A stretch of DNA of 55,936 nucleotides from Clostridia bacterium (GCA_017507005.1 JAFWBT010000011.1:1-55936); one strand, 5' to 3'; positions 37,737-46,218 are shown, counted from the first letter of the stretch. Numbers and translations: made by a program. Notes: generated from the sequence alone by a model not told the origin.

Positions 37737-37786
37737 GTTAGCGTTGACTAACATTTTATTTTGTCCGATTGTTAGCAATGGCTAAT
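37737..37786 (+). promoter_or_regulatory. Two further DtxR-type operators upstream of feoB
   Basis: Operator O4 is GTTAGCGTTGACTAAC (37737-37752, one mismatch in the palindrome) and O5 is GTTAGCAATGGCTAAT (37771-37786). They repeat the sequence of O1-O3. A TTGACT at 37744-37749 inside O4 could be a -35 element, but I see no good -10 at the right distance. Confidence 0.7.
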
Positions 37787-37844
37787 CGTAGGGAATAACG
37801 AAGAAAAAATTATATTGTCTATAAAGCAGGAGGTGTAATAAAGT

Positions 37845-39842
37845 ATGAGAATTGCACTCACGGGCAATCCGAATAGCGGTAAAACGACGATGTACAACGC
37901 GCTCACGGGCAGAAATGAAAAAGTGGGCAATTGGGCAGGCGTTACCGTTGAGAGAAAAGAACACAAGATTAAAAAGAGCTATTATAGCGGTGAAGAGGAG
38001 CTTATCGCAGTCGATCTTCCCGGCGCGTATTCTATGTCGCCGTTTACGTCGGAAGAGAGCATTACCAGCTCGTACGTAAAAAATGAACAGCCCGACGCGA
38101 TAATCAATATCGTAGACGGTACGAATCTTAGCCGTAGCTTGTTCTTCACGACACAGCTGTTAGAGCTGGGTATTCCCGTCGTCGTAGCCTTGAACAAGGC
38201 AGACGTCAACAAGAAAAAGGAAACGACGATTGACGTGGAATTGCTCGCGCAAAAGCTTGGCTGTAAGGTAGTGGAAACGGTATCCACGGCGGCAGACGGC
38301 TTAAAAGCGCTGGTCGCGGCGGCGGTTGCATTGAAAGGCGGCGAACAAAAAGCGCCGTTCGTGCAAGGAGATATCGATTTGACGGACAAAGCGGTGGTCG
38401 AGGCAGCGGATAGAAAGCGTTTTGAATTTGTCAAGGGCATCGTGGCGCAGGTGGAAAAACGTAAAGTGTACACCAACGAAACGACGTGGCAGGACAAATT
38501 GGACAGCGTGCTGACGAACAAGTGGCTGGGGATTCCCATTTTCGCCGTCGTAATGTTCCTCGTATTCGGCATTTCGCAGGCTTGGTTAGGGCCTTGGATC
38601 GCGGATACGTTCGTAGGCTGGTTAGAGGCAGGTCAAGAGTGGGTAGCAGGCGCGCTGAACAGCGACAGCGTTTGGGCGTCTATCCTCGTAGACGGTATTA
38701 TCGGCGGTGTAATCGCCGTTATCGGGTTCTTGCCCCTCGTTATGGTTATGTATTTCCTCATCGCGCTTCTTGAAGACTGCGGCTATATGGCGCGCGCTTC
38801 GGTGGTGCTTGATCCCATCTTCAAAAAAGTAGGTCTTTCGGGTAAATCGATTATCCCGTTCGTTATCGGTACGGGTTGCGCGATTCCCGGCGTTATGGCT
38901 TGCCGTACGATTCGTAACGAAAGAGAACGCAGAACGACGGCTATGCTCGCGCCCTTTATGCCTTGCGGCGCAAAGCTTCCCGTAATCGCTCTGTTTGCAG
39001 GCGCGTTCTTCGGTGACGCGGCTTGGGTGGGCGTGTCCATGTATTTCATGGGTATCGTGATTATCCTCGGCTGTGCGTTGCTCGTCAACTTGCTCACGGG
39101 GCATAAGAACAGAAAATCTTTCTTTATTATCGAATTGCCTGAATATAAACTTCCCAGCCTTTGGCTTGCTTGTAAATCCATGCTTTCGCGCGGTTGGGCG
39201 TACATAGTAAAAGCGGGTACGATTATTCTCGTATGCAACTTTGCCGTGCACGTAATGCAGACGTTCGATTGGACGTTTTCCGTTGTGGAAAATCCCGCGC
39301 AGTCGATATTGCACGATATCGCAACGCCGTTCGGGTACGTTATCGCGCCTGTTGTAGGCGTATGCGCTTGGCAGCTCGCGGCGGCGGCTGTTACGGGCTT
39401 TATCGCCAAGGAAAACGTCGTGGGTACGTTGGCGGTATGCTTTAATATCACCAACCTCATCAACACCGAAGACCTCGTGATTATGGAAGGGGTAGCAGGC
39501 GGCTCGGTAGCGGCGGTGCTCGGCATCACCAAGGTCGCCGCAGGCGCGTATTTGATGTTCAACCTCTTCACACCGCCCTGCTTTGCGGCAATCGGCGCAA
39601 TGAATTCGGAAATCAAGAGCAGAAAATGGCTGTGGGCAGGCATCGGGTTGCAGTTTGCAGTCGGCTACGTAGTGTCGTTCTTGACGTTCTTCTTCGGCTC
39701 GTTGCTGTTCGGCAATAGCCTCGGCGCGGCTTGGATGCCTATCGTGGGCTGGATTGTGACGCTGGCGATTATCGCGATATTTGCTTGGCTGATTATCAAG
39801 AAAAAGAAAGAATTAAAAGCGGAATACGAATTGAAAGCGTAA
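37845..39842 (+). CDS. feoB: Ferrous iron transporter FeoB
   Basis: A 665-residue Fe(II) transporter of the inner membrane. AGGAGGTG precedes the ATG. The N-terminal GTPase domain has G1 GNPNSGKTT (~residue 6), G3 DLPGAYS and G4 NKAD. A helical domain follows, then two Gate-type membrane blocks with GTGCAIPGVMACRT (~residue 343) and the matching PCGAKLPVIALFAGAFFG. The C-terminal hydrophobic part and KKKKELKAEYELKA tail are complete. Its position after feoA and the iron boxes suggests expression under iron shortage. It is on the short side of the 650-800 range for the family but has all expected motifs. Confidence 0.95.
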   Translation: MRIALTGNPNSGKTTMYNALTGRNEKVGNWAGVTVERKEHKIKKSYYSGEEELIAVDLPGAYSMSPFTSEESITSSYVKNEQPDAIINIVDGTNLSRSLFFTTQLLELGIPVVVALNKADVNKKKETTIDVELLAQKLGCKVVETVSTAADGLKALVAAAVALKGGEQKAPFVQGDIDLTDKAVVEAADRKRFEFVKGIVAQVEKRKVYTNETTWQDKLDSVLTNKWLGIPIFAVVMFLVFGISQAWLGPWIADTFVGWLEAGQEWVAGALNSDSVWASILVDGIIGGVIAVIGFLPLVMVMYFLIALLEDCGYMARASVVLDPIFKKVGLSGKSIIPFVIGTGCAIPGVMACRTIRNERERRTTAMLAPFMPCGAKLPVIALFAGAFFGDAAWVGVSMYFMGIVIILGCALLVNLLTGHKNRKSFFIIELPEYKLPSLWLACKSMLSRGWAYIVKAGTIILVCNFAVHVMQTFDWTFSVVENPAQSILHDIATPFGYVIAPVVGVCAWQLAAAAVTGFIAKENVVGTLAVCFNITNLINTEDLVIMEGVAGGSVAAVLGITKVAAGAYLMFNLFTPPCFAAIGAMNSEIKSRKWLWAGIGLQFAVGYVVSFLTFFFGSLLFGNSLGAAWMPIVGWIVTLAIIAIFAWLIIKKKKELKAEYELKA

Positions 39843-39860
39843 TCGTAAAAGGAGTATAGT

Positions 39861-40073
39861 ATGTTAGGCGAAATTATAGCCATTACAGCGATAGTCTTAA
39901 TTATCGGCGGCGCGACGTGGTACATTATCAAGGCGAAAAAGAGCGGTAGAAAATGTATCGGTTGTCCCGACGGTTGTTCTTGCGGCGTTAAGGACGGCAA
40001 GAAAGCCCCGTGCGAGGGTAAAACTTCGTGTGAGGGCGGAGAGAGCTGTTGTTGTCAACATAAAGAAAACTAA
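39861..40073 (+). CDS. FeoB-associated Cys-rich membrane protein
   Basis: A 70-residue protein with one N-terminal membrane span (IIAITAIVLIIGGATWYII) and a Cys-rich tail (CIGCPDGCSCG...CEGKTSCEGGESCCCQ). This is the layout of the FeoB-associated Cys-rich membrane protein family, often considered a FeoC-like partner of FeoB in Clostridia. It starts 18 bases after feoB, with AAGGAG upstream, and is co-transcribed with it. The Cys cluster may bind metal or an iron-sulfur cluster; this is inferred. Confidence 0.88.
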   Translation: MLGEIIAITAIVLIIGGATWYIIKAKKSGRKCIGCPDGCSCGVKDGKKAPCEGKTSCEGGESCCCQHKEN

Positions 40074-40087
40074 CGAAAAAGAGCGAT

Positions 40088-40122
40088 AAGGAGCGGGCGA
40101 GTACGTCTGCTCCTTTCCTTTT
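40088..40122 (+). terminator. Probable terminator after the feo genes
   Basis: A 7-bp stem AAGGAGC / GCTCCTT (40088-40094 with 40109-40115) with a 14-base loop is followed by a T-rich stretch (TCCTTTT). It is a moderate terminator. Confidence 0.5.
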
Positions 40123-40164
40123 GGGCGCGAAAAGGGGAATTTGTAAAAAAGAGTGCAATTCAGC

Positions 40165-40193
40165 TTTACAAAAGGGAAAAAATGTTTTATAAT
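40165..40193 (+). promoter_or_regulatory. Promoter of the DtxR-family regulator gene
   Basis: TTTACA (40165-40170) and TATAAT (40188-40193) are 17 bases apart, 30 bases before the regulator start. No iron-box palindrome overlaps it, so the regulator itself seems not to be controlled by the same operator. Confidence 0.75.
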
Positions 40194-40222
40194 AACGGTA
40201 ACGATAAGCAAGAGAGGGGAAT

Positions 40223-40591
40223 ATGAAAAAATATCACGAATCGGAAGAAATGTATTTGGAGACGATACTCCTTTTGAAAAAGGAAAAGGCGTGCGTCCAT
40301 TCCATCGATATCGCGAACGAGCTGGAATATTCTCGTCCCAGCGTTTCCCGTGCGGTGGGGCTGTTGCAAAAGAGCGGCTATATCACTATGTCGCCGTCGG
40401 GCGAGATTGCGCTGACGGACGCAGGCTATCAAAAGGCGATGGACATTTACGAACGCCACCGCGTCATTACCGAAGTGTTGGTGAAGCTCGGCGCGCAGGA
40501 AGAAGTAGCAGAAGATAACGCTTGCCGTATCGAGCACGTAATTTCCGACGAATTGATGGAAACGTTAAAGGCGTTCGTGGAAAAGAATTAA
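40223..40591 (+). CDS. DtxR-family iron-dependent transcriptional regulator (two-domain form)
   Basis: A 122-residue metal-dependent repressor. The winged helix occupies residues ~1-70 (IANELEYSRPSVSRAVGLLQ is the recognition region) and the dimer/metal domain is the rest. Met10 (EEMYLE) and Cys101-Glu104-His105 (ACRIEHVIS) match the DtxR/IdeR metal site. Manganese-type MntR proteins instead have Asp and Glu there, which points to Fe(II) sensing. His79 is also kept. The SH3-like third domain of DtxR is absent. It lies directly after the feo genes, and the GTTAGC-N4-GCTAAC boxes upstream of feoA/feoB are its likely targets. A manganese role cannot be excluded by sequence alone. Confidence 0.88.
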   Translation: MKKYHESEEMYLETILLLKKEKACVHSIDIANELEYSRPSVSRAVGLLQKSGYITMSPSGEIALTDAGYQKAMDIYERHRVITEVLVKLGAQEEVAEDNACRIEHVISDELMETLKAFVEKN

Positions 40592-40603
40592 AAAAATCTG
40601 AAA

Positions 40604-40635
40604 GCAGTGTGCAAAAAACCGCACGCTGTTTTTTT
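40604..40635 (+). terminator. Intrinsic terminator after the DtxR-family gene
   Basis: An 8-bp stem CAGTGTGC / GCACGCTG (40605-40612 with 40621-40628, one G-U pair) is followed by seven T. Confidence 0.8.
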
Positions 40636-40742
40636 GTACGTGGGGCGTAGTTTTTTTATCGTGTTTGCGTCTTGTTTGCCTCGTAATATAGAATTTGTAA
40701 AAATGTATGCAAAAAATGCAATAAAAATATTAAAAATCACTA

Positions 40743-40771
40743 TTGATTTTTCTGTTTAGTAGTGCTATAAT
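40743..40771 (+). promoter_or_regulatory. Promoter of the hexuronate operon
   Basis: TTGATT (40743-40748) and TATAAT (40766-40771) are 17 bases apart, 90 bases upstream of uxaC. The leader between has no clear operator or catabolite-repression box that I could recognise. Confidence 0.7.
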
Positions 40772-40861
40772 TATGATAAGAATAAAATGGCGGAATTTGG
40801 GAAAATATACAGTCCGCAAAATAAGAAAAAGCCGACAGCGCCTTTTCGTTAGGAGAATACT

Positions 40862-42250
40862 ATGAGTTATATCAAAGACAACTTTTTATTGACGAACAAA
40901 ACGGCAGAAAAATTATACGTAAACTACGCAAAAGATATGCCGATTTTCGATTATCACTGTCATTTGCCCGAAAAGCAGATTTTGGAAAACAAACAGTTTA
41001 ACGACGTGTTCGAGATTTGGTTGGCAGGCGACCATTACAAATGGCGTTTGATGCGTAATTTCGGCGTGAACGAAGAATACATCACGGGCAATAAAACGAA
41101 CAAGGAAAAATTCTTGGCGTATTGCCGCACGCTGGGTACGGCGTTTGGCAACCCTTTGTATCATTGGTCGCAGATGGAGCTGCGTGACTTTTTTAATTGC
41201 GAGCTGGAAATCAACGAGGCGAACGCAGAGCTTATTTGGGATTGGTGCAACGAATATATCGCGTTGAACAAAATCACGCCGCAGAGCCTTATTGAGAGTG
41301 CGAACGTTTCGCATATCTTCACGACGAACGAGATTTTCGACGATTTGGAAACGTTTAAAAATATCGCGAAAAAAGACTACAAATTCAAGGTAATCCCTGC
41401 GTTCCGAGCGGACAAGATTATGAATGTCGAGGCGGCGCCCTACAAGACCTTTATCGGTAAATTGGAAGCGTTGACGGGCAAGATTGAAAATCTGGACGAT
41501 TTGGAAAAAGCAATCGAACAGCGTTTGAAAGAATTTATCGCCGTAGGCACGAAAGCGAGCGATATTGCCGTGGAAAGGGTATACGCGATTGCAGATAGAG
41601 AAGCGGCGGACGAAGTGTTCAAGGCGGCAATTTCGGGCAAGGGCGTATCCGAAAAGGACGCGGAAACGTTCAAGGGCTATTTCACCTATTTCCTGTTCAA
41701 GCTGTACGGAAAATACGGCATAGCGACGGAATTACACGTAGGGGCTATGCGTAACAACAACGCCGTTATGATGGAAAAGCTCGGCTTGGATACGGGCTAC
41801 GACAGCATTTCGGACGAGAACAGTATCAAGCTGATGTCGCGCTTGTTCGACAGACTCAACAGCGAAGGCGTATTGCCTAAGACGATTGTGTTCAACCTCA
41901 ATCCGAAGATGAATTCGGAAATTATGTCGCTGATTGGCTGTTTCCAGAGCGATGAGGCAAGAGGAAAGATGCAGTACGGTCCCGCTTGGTGGTTCTTGGA
42001 CAACAAAGTGGGTATGGAAAAGCATTTGAAAGACCTGACGGCGACGGGACATATCGCGTCGTTCGTGGGGATGCTCACCGACAGCCGTTCGCTGTTGTCC
42101 TATCCTAGACATCATTATTTCCGCCGTATTTTGTGTAACTATTTAGGCGATATGATCGAAAATGGCGAAATGACCGCCGATTTGGAAGTGGTAGGGCAGG
42201 TCGTTCGTGACGTTTCGTATAACAATTCAATCAATTATTTCGAGGTGTAA
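40862..42250 (+). CDS. uxaC: Uronate (glucuronate/galacturonate) isomerase
   Basis: A 462-residue cytoplasmic enzyme converting D-glucuronate to D-fructuronate and D-galacturonate to D-tagaturonate, the first step in hexuronate use. The length and start (MSYIKDNFLLTN) fit the family. The metal-binding DYHCHLPEKQI motif lies near residue 30, and ELHVGAMRNNN near 291 and GMLTDSRSLLSYPRHHYF near 399 are family signatures. GGAG precedes the ATG. It leads an operon with KDPG aldolase and KDG kinase. The reductase and dehydratase between these steps are not in this window. Confidence 0.93.
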   Translation: MSYIKDNFLLTNKTAEKLYVNYAKDMPIFDYHCHLPEKQILENKQFNDVFEIWLAGDHYKWRLMRNFGVNEEYITGNKTNKEKFLAYCRTLGTAFGNPLYHWSQMELRDFFNCELEINEANAELIWDWCNEYIALNKITPQSLIESANVSHIFTTNEIFDDLETFKNIAKKDYKFKVIPAFRADKIMNVEAAPYKTFIGKLEALTGKIENLDDLEKAIEQRLKEFIAVGTKASDIAVERVYAIADREAADEVFKAAISGKGVSEKDAETFKGYFTYFLFKLYGKYGIATELHVGAMRNNNAVMMEKLGLDTGYDSISDENSIKLMSRLFDRLNSEGVLPKTIVFNLNPKMNSEIMSLIGCFQSDEARGKMQYGPAWWFLDNKVGMEKHLKDLTATGHIASFVGMLTDSRSLLSYPRHHYFRRILCNYLGDMIENGEMTADLEVVGQVVRDVSYNNSINYFEV

Positions 42251-42252
42251 CA

Positions 42253-42807
42253 ATGGAAAAATTTATTCCCGTAGTCGTATTAAAAGAACTTGAAGACACG
42301 ATTCCTACGCTGACGGCGTTGAAGAACAACGGTATCAACTGTGCGGAAATCACGTTCCGTACCGCATGTGCAAAGGACGCAATCGCGCTCGCTGTAAAGG
42401 AATTCCCCGATATGAGCGTAGGTGCAGGCACGGTAATCAACGCCGAGCAGTGCGAGCAGGCGCTCGCGGCAGGCGCGCAGTTTATCGTATCGCCCGGGCT
42501 GTCCGTTGCGGTGGCGAAGATTTGTAACGAACGCGGTATTCCTTACTATCCTGGTTGCGTAACGCCCACCGAGATTATGCAGGCGTTAGAGCTGGGTATC
42601 ACCACGGTTAAATTCTTCCCCGCGAATATTTACGGCGGTTTGAAAGCGCTCAAAGCGTTGTCCGCGCCTTTCCCTCAGGTGACGTTTATCCCTACGGGCG
42701 GCGTAGATAGAAGCAATATTGACGAATTTTTGGCGTTCGATAAAGTGGCGGCTATCGGTGGCTCGTTCTTTGTAAAAGAGGCGTTGGAGAAAGCGAAAAA
42801 CGCATAA
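42253..42807 (+). CDS. eda: 2-dehydro-3-deoxy-phosphogluconate (KDPG) aldolase
   Basis: A 184-residue class I aldolase splitting KDPG into pyruvate and glyceraldehyde 3-phosphate, the last step of hexuronate breakdown. The Schiff-base Lys120 sits in VKFFPANIYGG; AEITFRT and GAGTVINAEQ are further family motifs. It is about 20 residues shorter than E. coli Eda, mainly at the ends, but the core looks complete. It starts 2 bases after uxaC, with an internal GAGGTG as ribosome binding site, so translation is probably coupled. Confidence 0.92.
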   Translation: MEKFIPVVVLKELEDTIPTLTALKNNGINCAEITFRTACAKDAIALAVKEFPDMSVGAGTVINAEQCEQALAAGAQFIVSPGLSVAVAKICNERGIPYYPGCVTPTEIMQALELGITTVKFFPANIYGGLKALKALSAPFPQVTFIPTGGVDRSNIDEFLAFDKVAAIGGSFFVKEALEKAKNA

Positions 42808-42810
42808 AAA

Positions 42811-43776
42811 ATGACGAAAGATAAAGTTTTAGACGAGGTAAAAGGGTATCTATTTATGGTGCTTGGCTGTATCGCGTACGCGATTAGTACTAGCCTGTTT
42901 TTAGAGCCGAATTCTATCGTTGCCGGCGGCGTAACGGGTATAGCGGTGTTGATTAAGCTGCTCAATGAAAACGCGTACGTCGGTATGATTTCGATAGCCA
43001 TCAACCTGCCCATTTTATTGTTGGGCATACGGATGTTGGGTTGGAAATTCGTGATACGTTGTCTTATCACGGTCGCAACGCTGGGCGTTATCACCGACTT
43101 GCTCGCAAGTCTGCCTGTTTTAACGCACGACGGAGTGTTGGCGTCGCTGTACGGCGGCATTTGTCAAGGCGTTGGGATAGGGCTGTTCGTGCGCTATCAA
43201 TTTTCTAGCGGCGGCACGGAATTGCTCGGTAGGCTCATTTCTCGTTTTATTAAGATATTGAGTATTCCCGTTTGCGTGGGGCTGTTGGACGGCGCAATCG
43301 TCATTATCGGCGCGATTATGACGAAAAACCCCGACAATATGCTGCACGCGCTTATCGTTGTGTTCGTCAGCACGAAGGTATCGGAAATGATTCTCGTCGG
43401 TTTGGAAAAATCCAAGTTGTGCATCATCATCACGGACAAGGGCGCGGAATTATCCGAAACACTGCTCAAAAACAGTCCTCGTGGCGTTACGATGCTAAAA
43501 GGCGAGGGCATGTATACGCATAAAGACCATAACGTACTGCTCACTTGCGTGAAAAATCATCAGTTGACGCAACTCAAACGGCTCGTTTACGAGGTGGACG
43601 AACGCGCGTTTATTATCGTCAACGATTCGGTAGAGGTGCGCGGTCAGGGTTTCCAAGCGTTGAGTGAGGGTATGACAGAGCAGGCGCGAAAGGACGTCCA
43701 AAAAGAAGTTCAAAAAGCAATCGCGGCGGCGGATGTTACGGACGAAGTAAAAACAAGTAAAGAAGAGAAAGTATAA
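42811..43776 (+). CDS. YitT-family membrane protein with C-terminal DUF2179 domain
   Basis: A 321-residue membrane protein with five or six hydrophobic spans in residues ~10-190, including the family signature FLEPNSIVAGGVTGIAVLI, and a soluble C-terminal DUF2179 domain (residues ~210-290, with MLKGEGMYTHKDHNVLLTCV). The function of YitT proteins is not settled; transport has been proposed. It starts 3 bases after eda and its stop overlaps the next start by one base. Its place inside a hexuronate operon is unusual and may hint at a substrate-related transport role, which is my inference. Confidence 0.85.
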   Translation: MTKDKVLDEVKGYLFMVLGCIAYAISTSLFLEPNSIVAGGVTGIAVLIKLLNENAYVGMISIAINLPILLLGIRMLGWKFVIRCLITVATLGVITDLLASLPVLTHDGVLASLYGGICQGVGIGLFVRYQFSSGGTELLGRLISRFIKILSIPVCVGLLDGAIVIIGAIMTKNPDNMLHALIVVFVSTKVSEMILVGLEKSKLCIIITDKGAELSETLLKNSPRGVTMLKGEGMYTHKDHNVLLTCVKNHQLTQLKRLVYEVDERAFIIVNDSVEVRGQGFQALSEGMTEQARKDVQKEVQKAIAAADVTDEVKTSKEEKV

Positions 43777-44561
43777 TGGATTTTAAGAACGTTAAATTTG
43801 ATATTATTATTCAAGGCGGTCAGTCGAACGCAGAGGGCACGGGTTACGGCCCTGTTGAAAAGGAGTACGTTCCGTCCGAAAATATCTGGTATTTAAAAGC
43901 GGAAAAGACAGTAGAGATTATCGACGATAATCTGCGTATCACGTATTTGGACGCGCCTTTTCGTATCGAGATAGCCAAGGAACACGGCGAGGCGGAAAAT
44001 CCCATCGGCGATTTCTCGCTCACCTTTGCCAAGGAATACGAAAAAAGCTTGTTAAAAGCGGATAGAAAATTGCTGATTGTTCGTTCGGGTATCGGCGGCG
44101 CAGGCTTTAAAAAAGGGCAATGGGGTATCGGCAAACAGCTGTATACAAAGCTGGTGGAGCTAGTAGACTACGCGTTGTCGCTGAACGCGGAAAACCGTGT
44201 CGTAGGCTTTTTATGGCACCAAGGCGAGCACGACGCGTTTGAAAAGAACGAGCCGTCAACGTTCAAATCGGCACTTTACGCGCAGGTGAACGACGTTCGC
44301 AGACGCTATGGCAATATGCCCTTTATCGCAGGCGATTTCGTCAACGAGTGGAAGAGTAAAAACCTTGCCGATTGTGAGCCGATTATAGAAAAAATCAACG
44401 AAGTGATAAAAGAGAGCGGGAACGGCGCGTTTGTGCAGACGTCCGATTTGTTGTCCAACAATCAAAAAATAGGCAACGGCGACGATATCCATTTCTGCCG
44501 CGAATCTTTACATATTTTAGGCCGTCGGTATTTTACGGCGTATCAAGCATTGTTGAAATGA
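43776..44561 (+). CDS. SASA-domain carbohydrate esterase (sialate O-acetylesterase-like)
   Basis: A 261-residue SGNH-type hydrolase of the SASA family (sialate O-acetylesterase / CE6-like acetylxylan esterase). The nucleophile Ser17 is in GGQSNAEG, the WHQGEHDA block is near residue 148, and the catalytic Asp/His are in DDIHFCRES near 233. There is no signal peptide, so it should act in the cytoplasm, presumably removing acetyl groups from imported oligosaccharides or uronate-containing fragments. It overlaps the YitT-type gene by one base and precedes kdgK. The substrate is inferred only from the operon. Confidence 0.83.
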   Translation: MDFKNVKFDIIIQGGQSNAEGTGYGPVEKEYVPSENIWYLKAEKTVEIIDDNLRITYLDAPFRIEIAKEHGEAENPIGDFSLTFAKEYEKSLLKADRKLLIVRSGIGGAGFKKGQWGIGKQLYTKLVELVDYALSLNAENRVVGFLWHQGEHDAFEKNEPSTFKSALYAQVNDVRRRYGNMPFIAGDFVNEWKSKNLADCEPIIEKINEVIKESGNGAFVQTSDLLSNNQKIGNGDDIHFCRESLHILGRRYFTAYQALLK

Positions 44562-44649
44562 GATGAAAAGCGGTTTTCGCTAGGTAATATGGCGTGAATT
44601 TTGCTCGGTTTTTAAACAAAAAATAATTAAAAAAGAGGTATATAAAACC

Positions 44650-45672
44650 ATGAAAAAAGTAGTTACTTTCGGTGAATTGATGTTACGTCTTGCGCCCGAG
44701 AATTATCTCCGTTTCGTACAGAGTGAAAAATACGAAGCGACGTTTGGCGGCGCGGAAGCGAACGTGGCTGTGTCCTTGGCAAATTACGGCGTGGACGTTG
44801 CGTTCGTTACGAAACTGCCCACGCACGAAATCGGTCAGTCGGCGGTAAATTCCCTGCGTAAATTCGGCGTAGATACGACGAAAATCGTACGTGGCGGCGA
44901 AAGAGTGGGTATTTACTATTGCGAAAAGGGCGCGTCCCAGCGTCCCTCCAAGGTCATTTACGACCGCGCGTATTCGTCTATTGCAATGGCGAAAAAGGGC
45001 GATTTCGATTGGGATAGCATTTTCGAGGGCGTAGAGTGGTTCCATTTCACGGGCATTACGCCGGCACTTTCCGACGACGTTGCGGAAATCTGCGTAGAAG
45101 CTTGTAAAGCGGCAAAGGCGAAGAAGATCACCATTTCTTGCGATTTGAACTTCCGTAAAAAGCTGTGGAGCAAGGAAAAGGCAGGCAAGGTAATGGGCGA
45201 GCTGTGCCAGTATATCGATTACTGTATCGCAAACGAAGAGGACGCGAAAGACGTGTTCGGTATCGAAGCGGATAACACCGATATCTACGGCGGTAAGCTG
45301 GATAGAGAGGGGTATATCTCCGTTGCGAAAAAACTCACCGATCGCTTTGGGTTTAAGGGCGTTGCAATCACCCTGCGTGAGAGCAAGAGCGCGAACGACA
45401 ACGACTGGTCGGGTATGCTGTATACGAACGGCGAAGCGAAATTCTCCAAGAAATACAGTATGCATATTGTAGACCGCGTAGGCGGCGGCGATAGCTTTGG
45501 CGGCGGCTTGATTTATTCGCTGTTGAACGGCTACGACGCGCAGAGTGCTATCGAGTTTGCCGTTGCGGCGAGCTGTTTGAAACACTCTATCGAGGGCGAC
45601 TATAATATGGTATCGGTAGCCGAAGTGCAAAATCTTGCAGGCGGCGACGCGAGCGGCAGAGTGCAGAGATAA
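44650..45672 (+). CDS. kdgK: 2-keto-3-deoxygluconate (KDG) kinase
   Basis: A 340-residue PfkB-family sugar kinase making KDPG from KDG, which feeds the aldolase of the same operon. The N-terminal motif TFGELMLRLAPENYLRFVQ and GGAEANVAVSLA are typical of KdgK. The C-terminal anion hole and catalytic base are in DRVGGGDSFGGG with Asp281. Part of a ribosome binding site (AGAGGT) lies upstream. It is separated from the esterase by 88 bases without a clear promoter, so it is probably the last gene of the operon. A terminator follows. Confidence 0.9.
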   Translation: MKKVVTFGELMLRLAPENYLRFVQSEKYEATFGGAEANVAVSLANYGVDVAFVTKLPTHEIGQSAVNSLRKFGVDTTKIVRGGERVGIYYCEKGASQRPSKVIYDRAYSSIAMAKKGDFDWDSIFEGVEWFHFTGITPALSDDVAEICVEACKAAKAKKITISCDLNFRKKLWSKEKAGKVMGELCQYIDYCIANEEDAKDVFGIEADNTDIYGGKLDREGYISVAKKLTDRFGFKGVAITLRESKSANDNDWSGMLYTNGEAKFSKKYSMHIVDRVGGGDSFGGGLIYSLLNGYDAQSAIEFAVAASCLKHSIEGDYNMVSVAEVQNLAGGDASGRVQR

Positions 45673-45691
45673 AAAATTAAAATAGGATAAA

Positions 45692-45723
45692 AAAACGGGC
45701 GGCTATATTTAGCCGTCCGTTTT
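45692..45723. terminator. Bidirectional terminator between kdgK and the small lipoprotein
   Basis: A 14-bp stem (45692-45705 with 45710-45723, one G-U pair) has a TATT loop, flanking A and T tracts, and works on both strands. A near-identical hairpin lies at 46479-46510. Confidence 0.85.
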
Positions 45724-45738
45724 AATATTGTGTAAGGA

Positions 45739-46131
45739 TTATTTTTTCAAAACAATCGTTGCGCCGTCTTCTTCCATCGTCAACGTGTCTTTCTTCCACG
45801 ATGCTACTTGCGGGTCGTTTTGAATCGTGAGCGTGAGCTCGTCGCCGTTCTGTTCCCACGTGCCTTCTATTTGCATACCCATCGTCGTGAAAATCATTAC
45901 GTTGTCGTCTTTCAGCTCAATCACCATAAAATCTTTCGTGAGCACAATGCCGTTGCCCATATTATCGCCCACTTCATACGTTTCGCTTCCAGAAGTCATA
46001 GAATCGAAATAATACTTACCGACGGGCGAAACGCCGAAAAGTTCTGCGATAAAATCGCACGCGGTAAAACTGAACGCGCTCACAATACAAAGCAGCGCCG
46101 TAACAAGCCAAATTTTTGCCTTTCTTATCAT
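45739..46131 (-). CDS. Small lipocalin-like lipoprotein
   Basis: A 130-residue lipoprotein with a lipobox ending FTAC (Cys25), then a short beta-rich domain beginning SPVGKYYFDS and containing IEGTWEQNGDELTLTI, which suggests a lipocalin-like or DUF5640-like fold. Its function is unknown. It is divergent from the adjacent XRE regulator and its promoter spacer contains one of the two presumed XRE operators. It is a clear paralogue of the larger lipoprotein at 46530-47855, which shares the signal peptide style and the PVGKYY start. Confidence 0.78.
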   Translation of the reverse strand: MIRKAKIWLVTALLCIVSAFSFTACDFIAELFGVSPVGKYYFDSMTSGSETYEVGDNMGNGIVLTKDFMVIELKDDNVMIFTTMGMQIEGTWEQNGDELTLTIQNDPQVASWKKDTLTMEEDGATIVLKK

Positions 46132-46163
46132 AAAAAACCTCCAAATATGAGTTTATTAAAATT

Positions 46164-46218
46164 ATTATAACCTATTTCAGGTTAAAAGTCAATAATCTGA
46201 AACAGGTTAATTTATAAT
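46164..46218. promoter_or_regulatory. Divergent promoters with two 17-bp operators (presumed XRE sites)
   Basis: On the minus strand TTGACT (46187-46192) and TATAAT (46164-46169) are 17 bases apart and drive the lipoprotein. On the plus strand TATAAT (46213-46218), with a weak -35, drives the XRE gene. Two copies of TAAYCT-N5-AGGTTA (46168-46184 and 46193-46209), 25 bases centre to centre, lie in the two promoter spacers. A repressor bound there would shut both genes. Confidence 0.75.
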
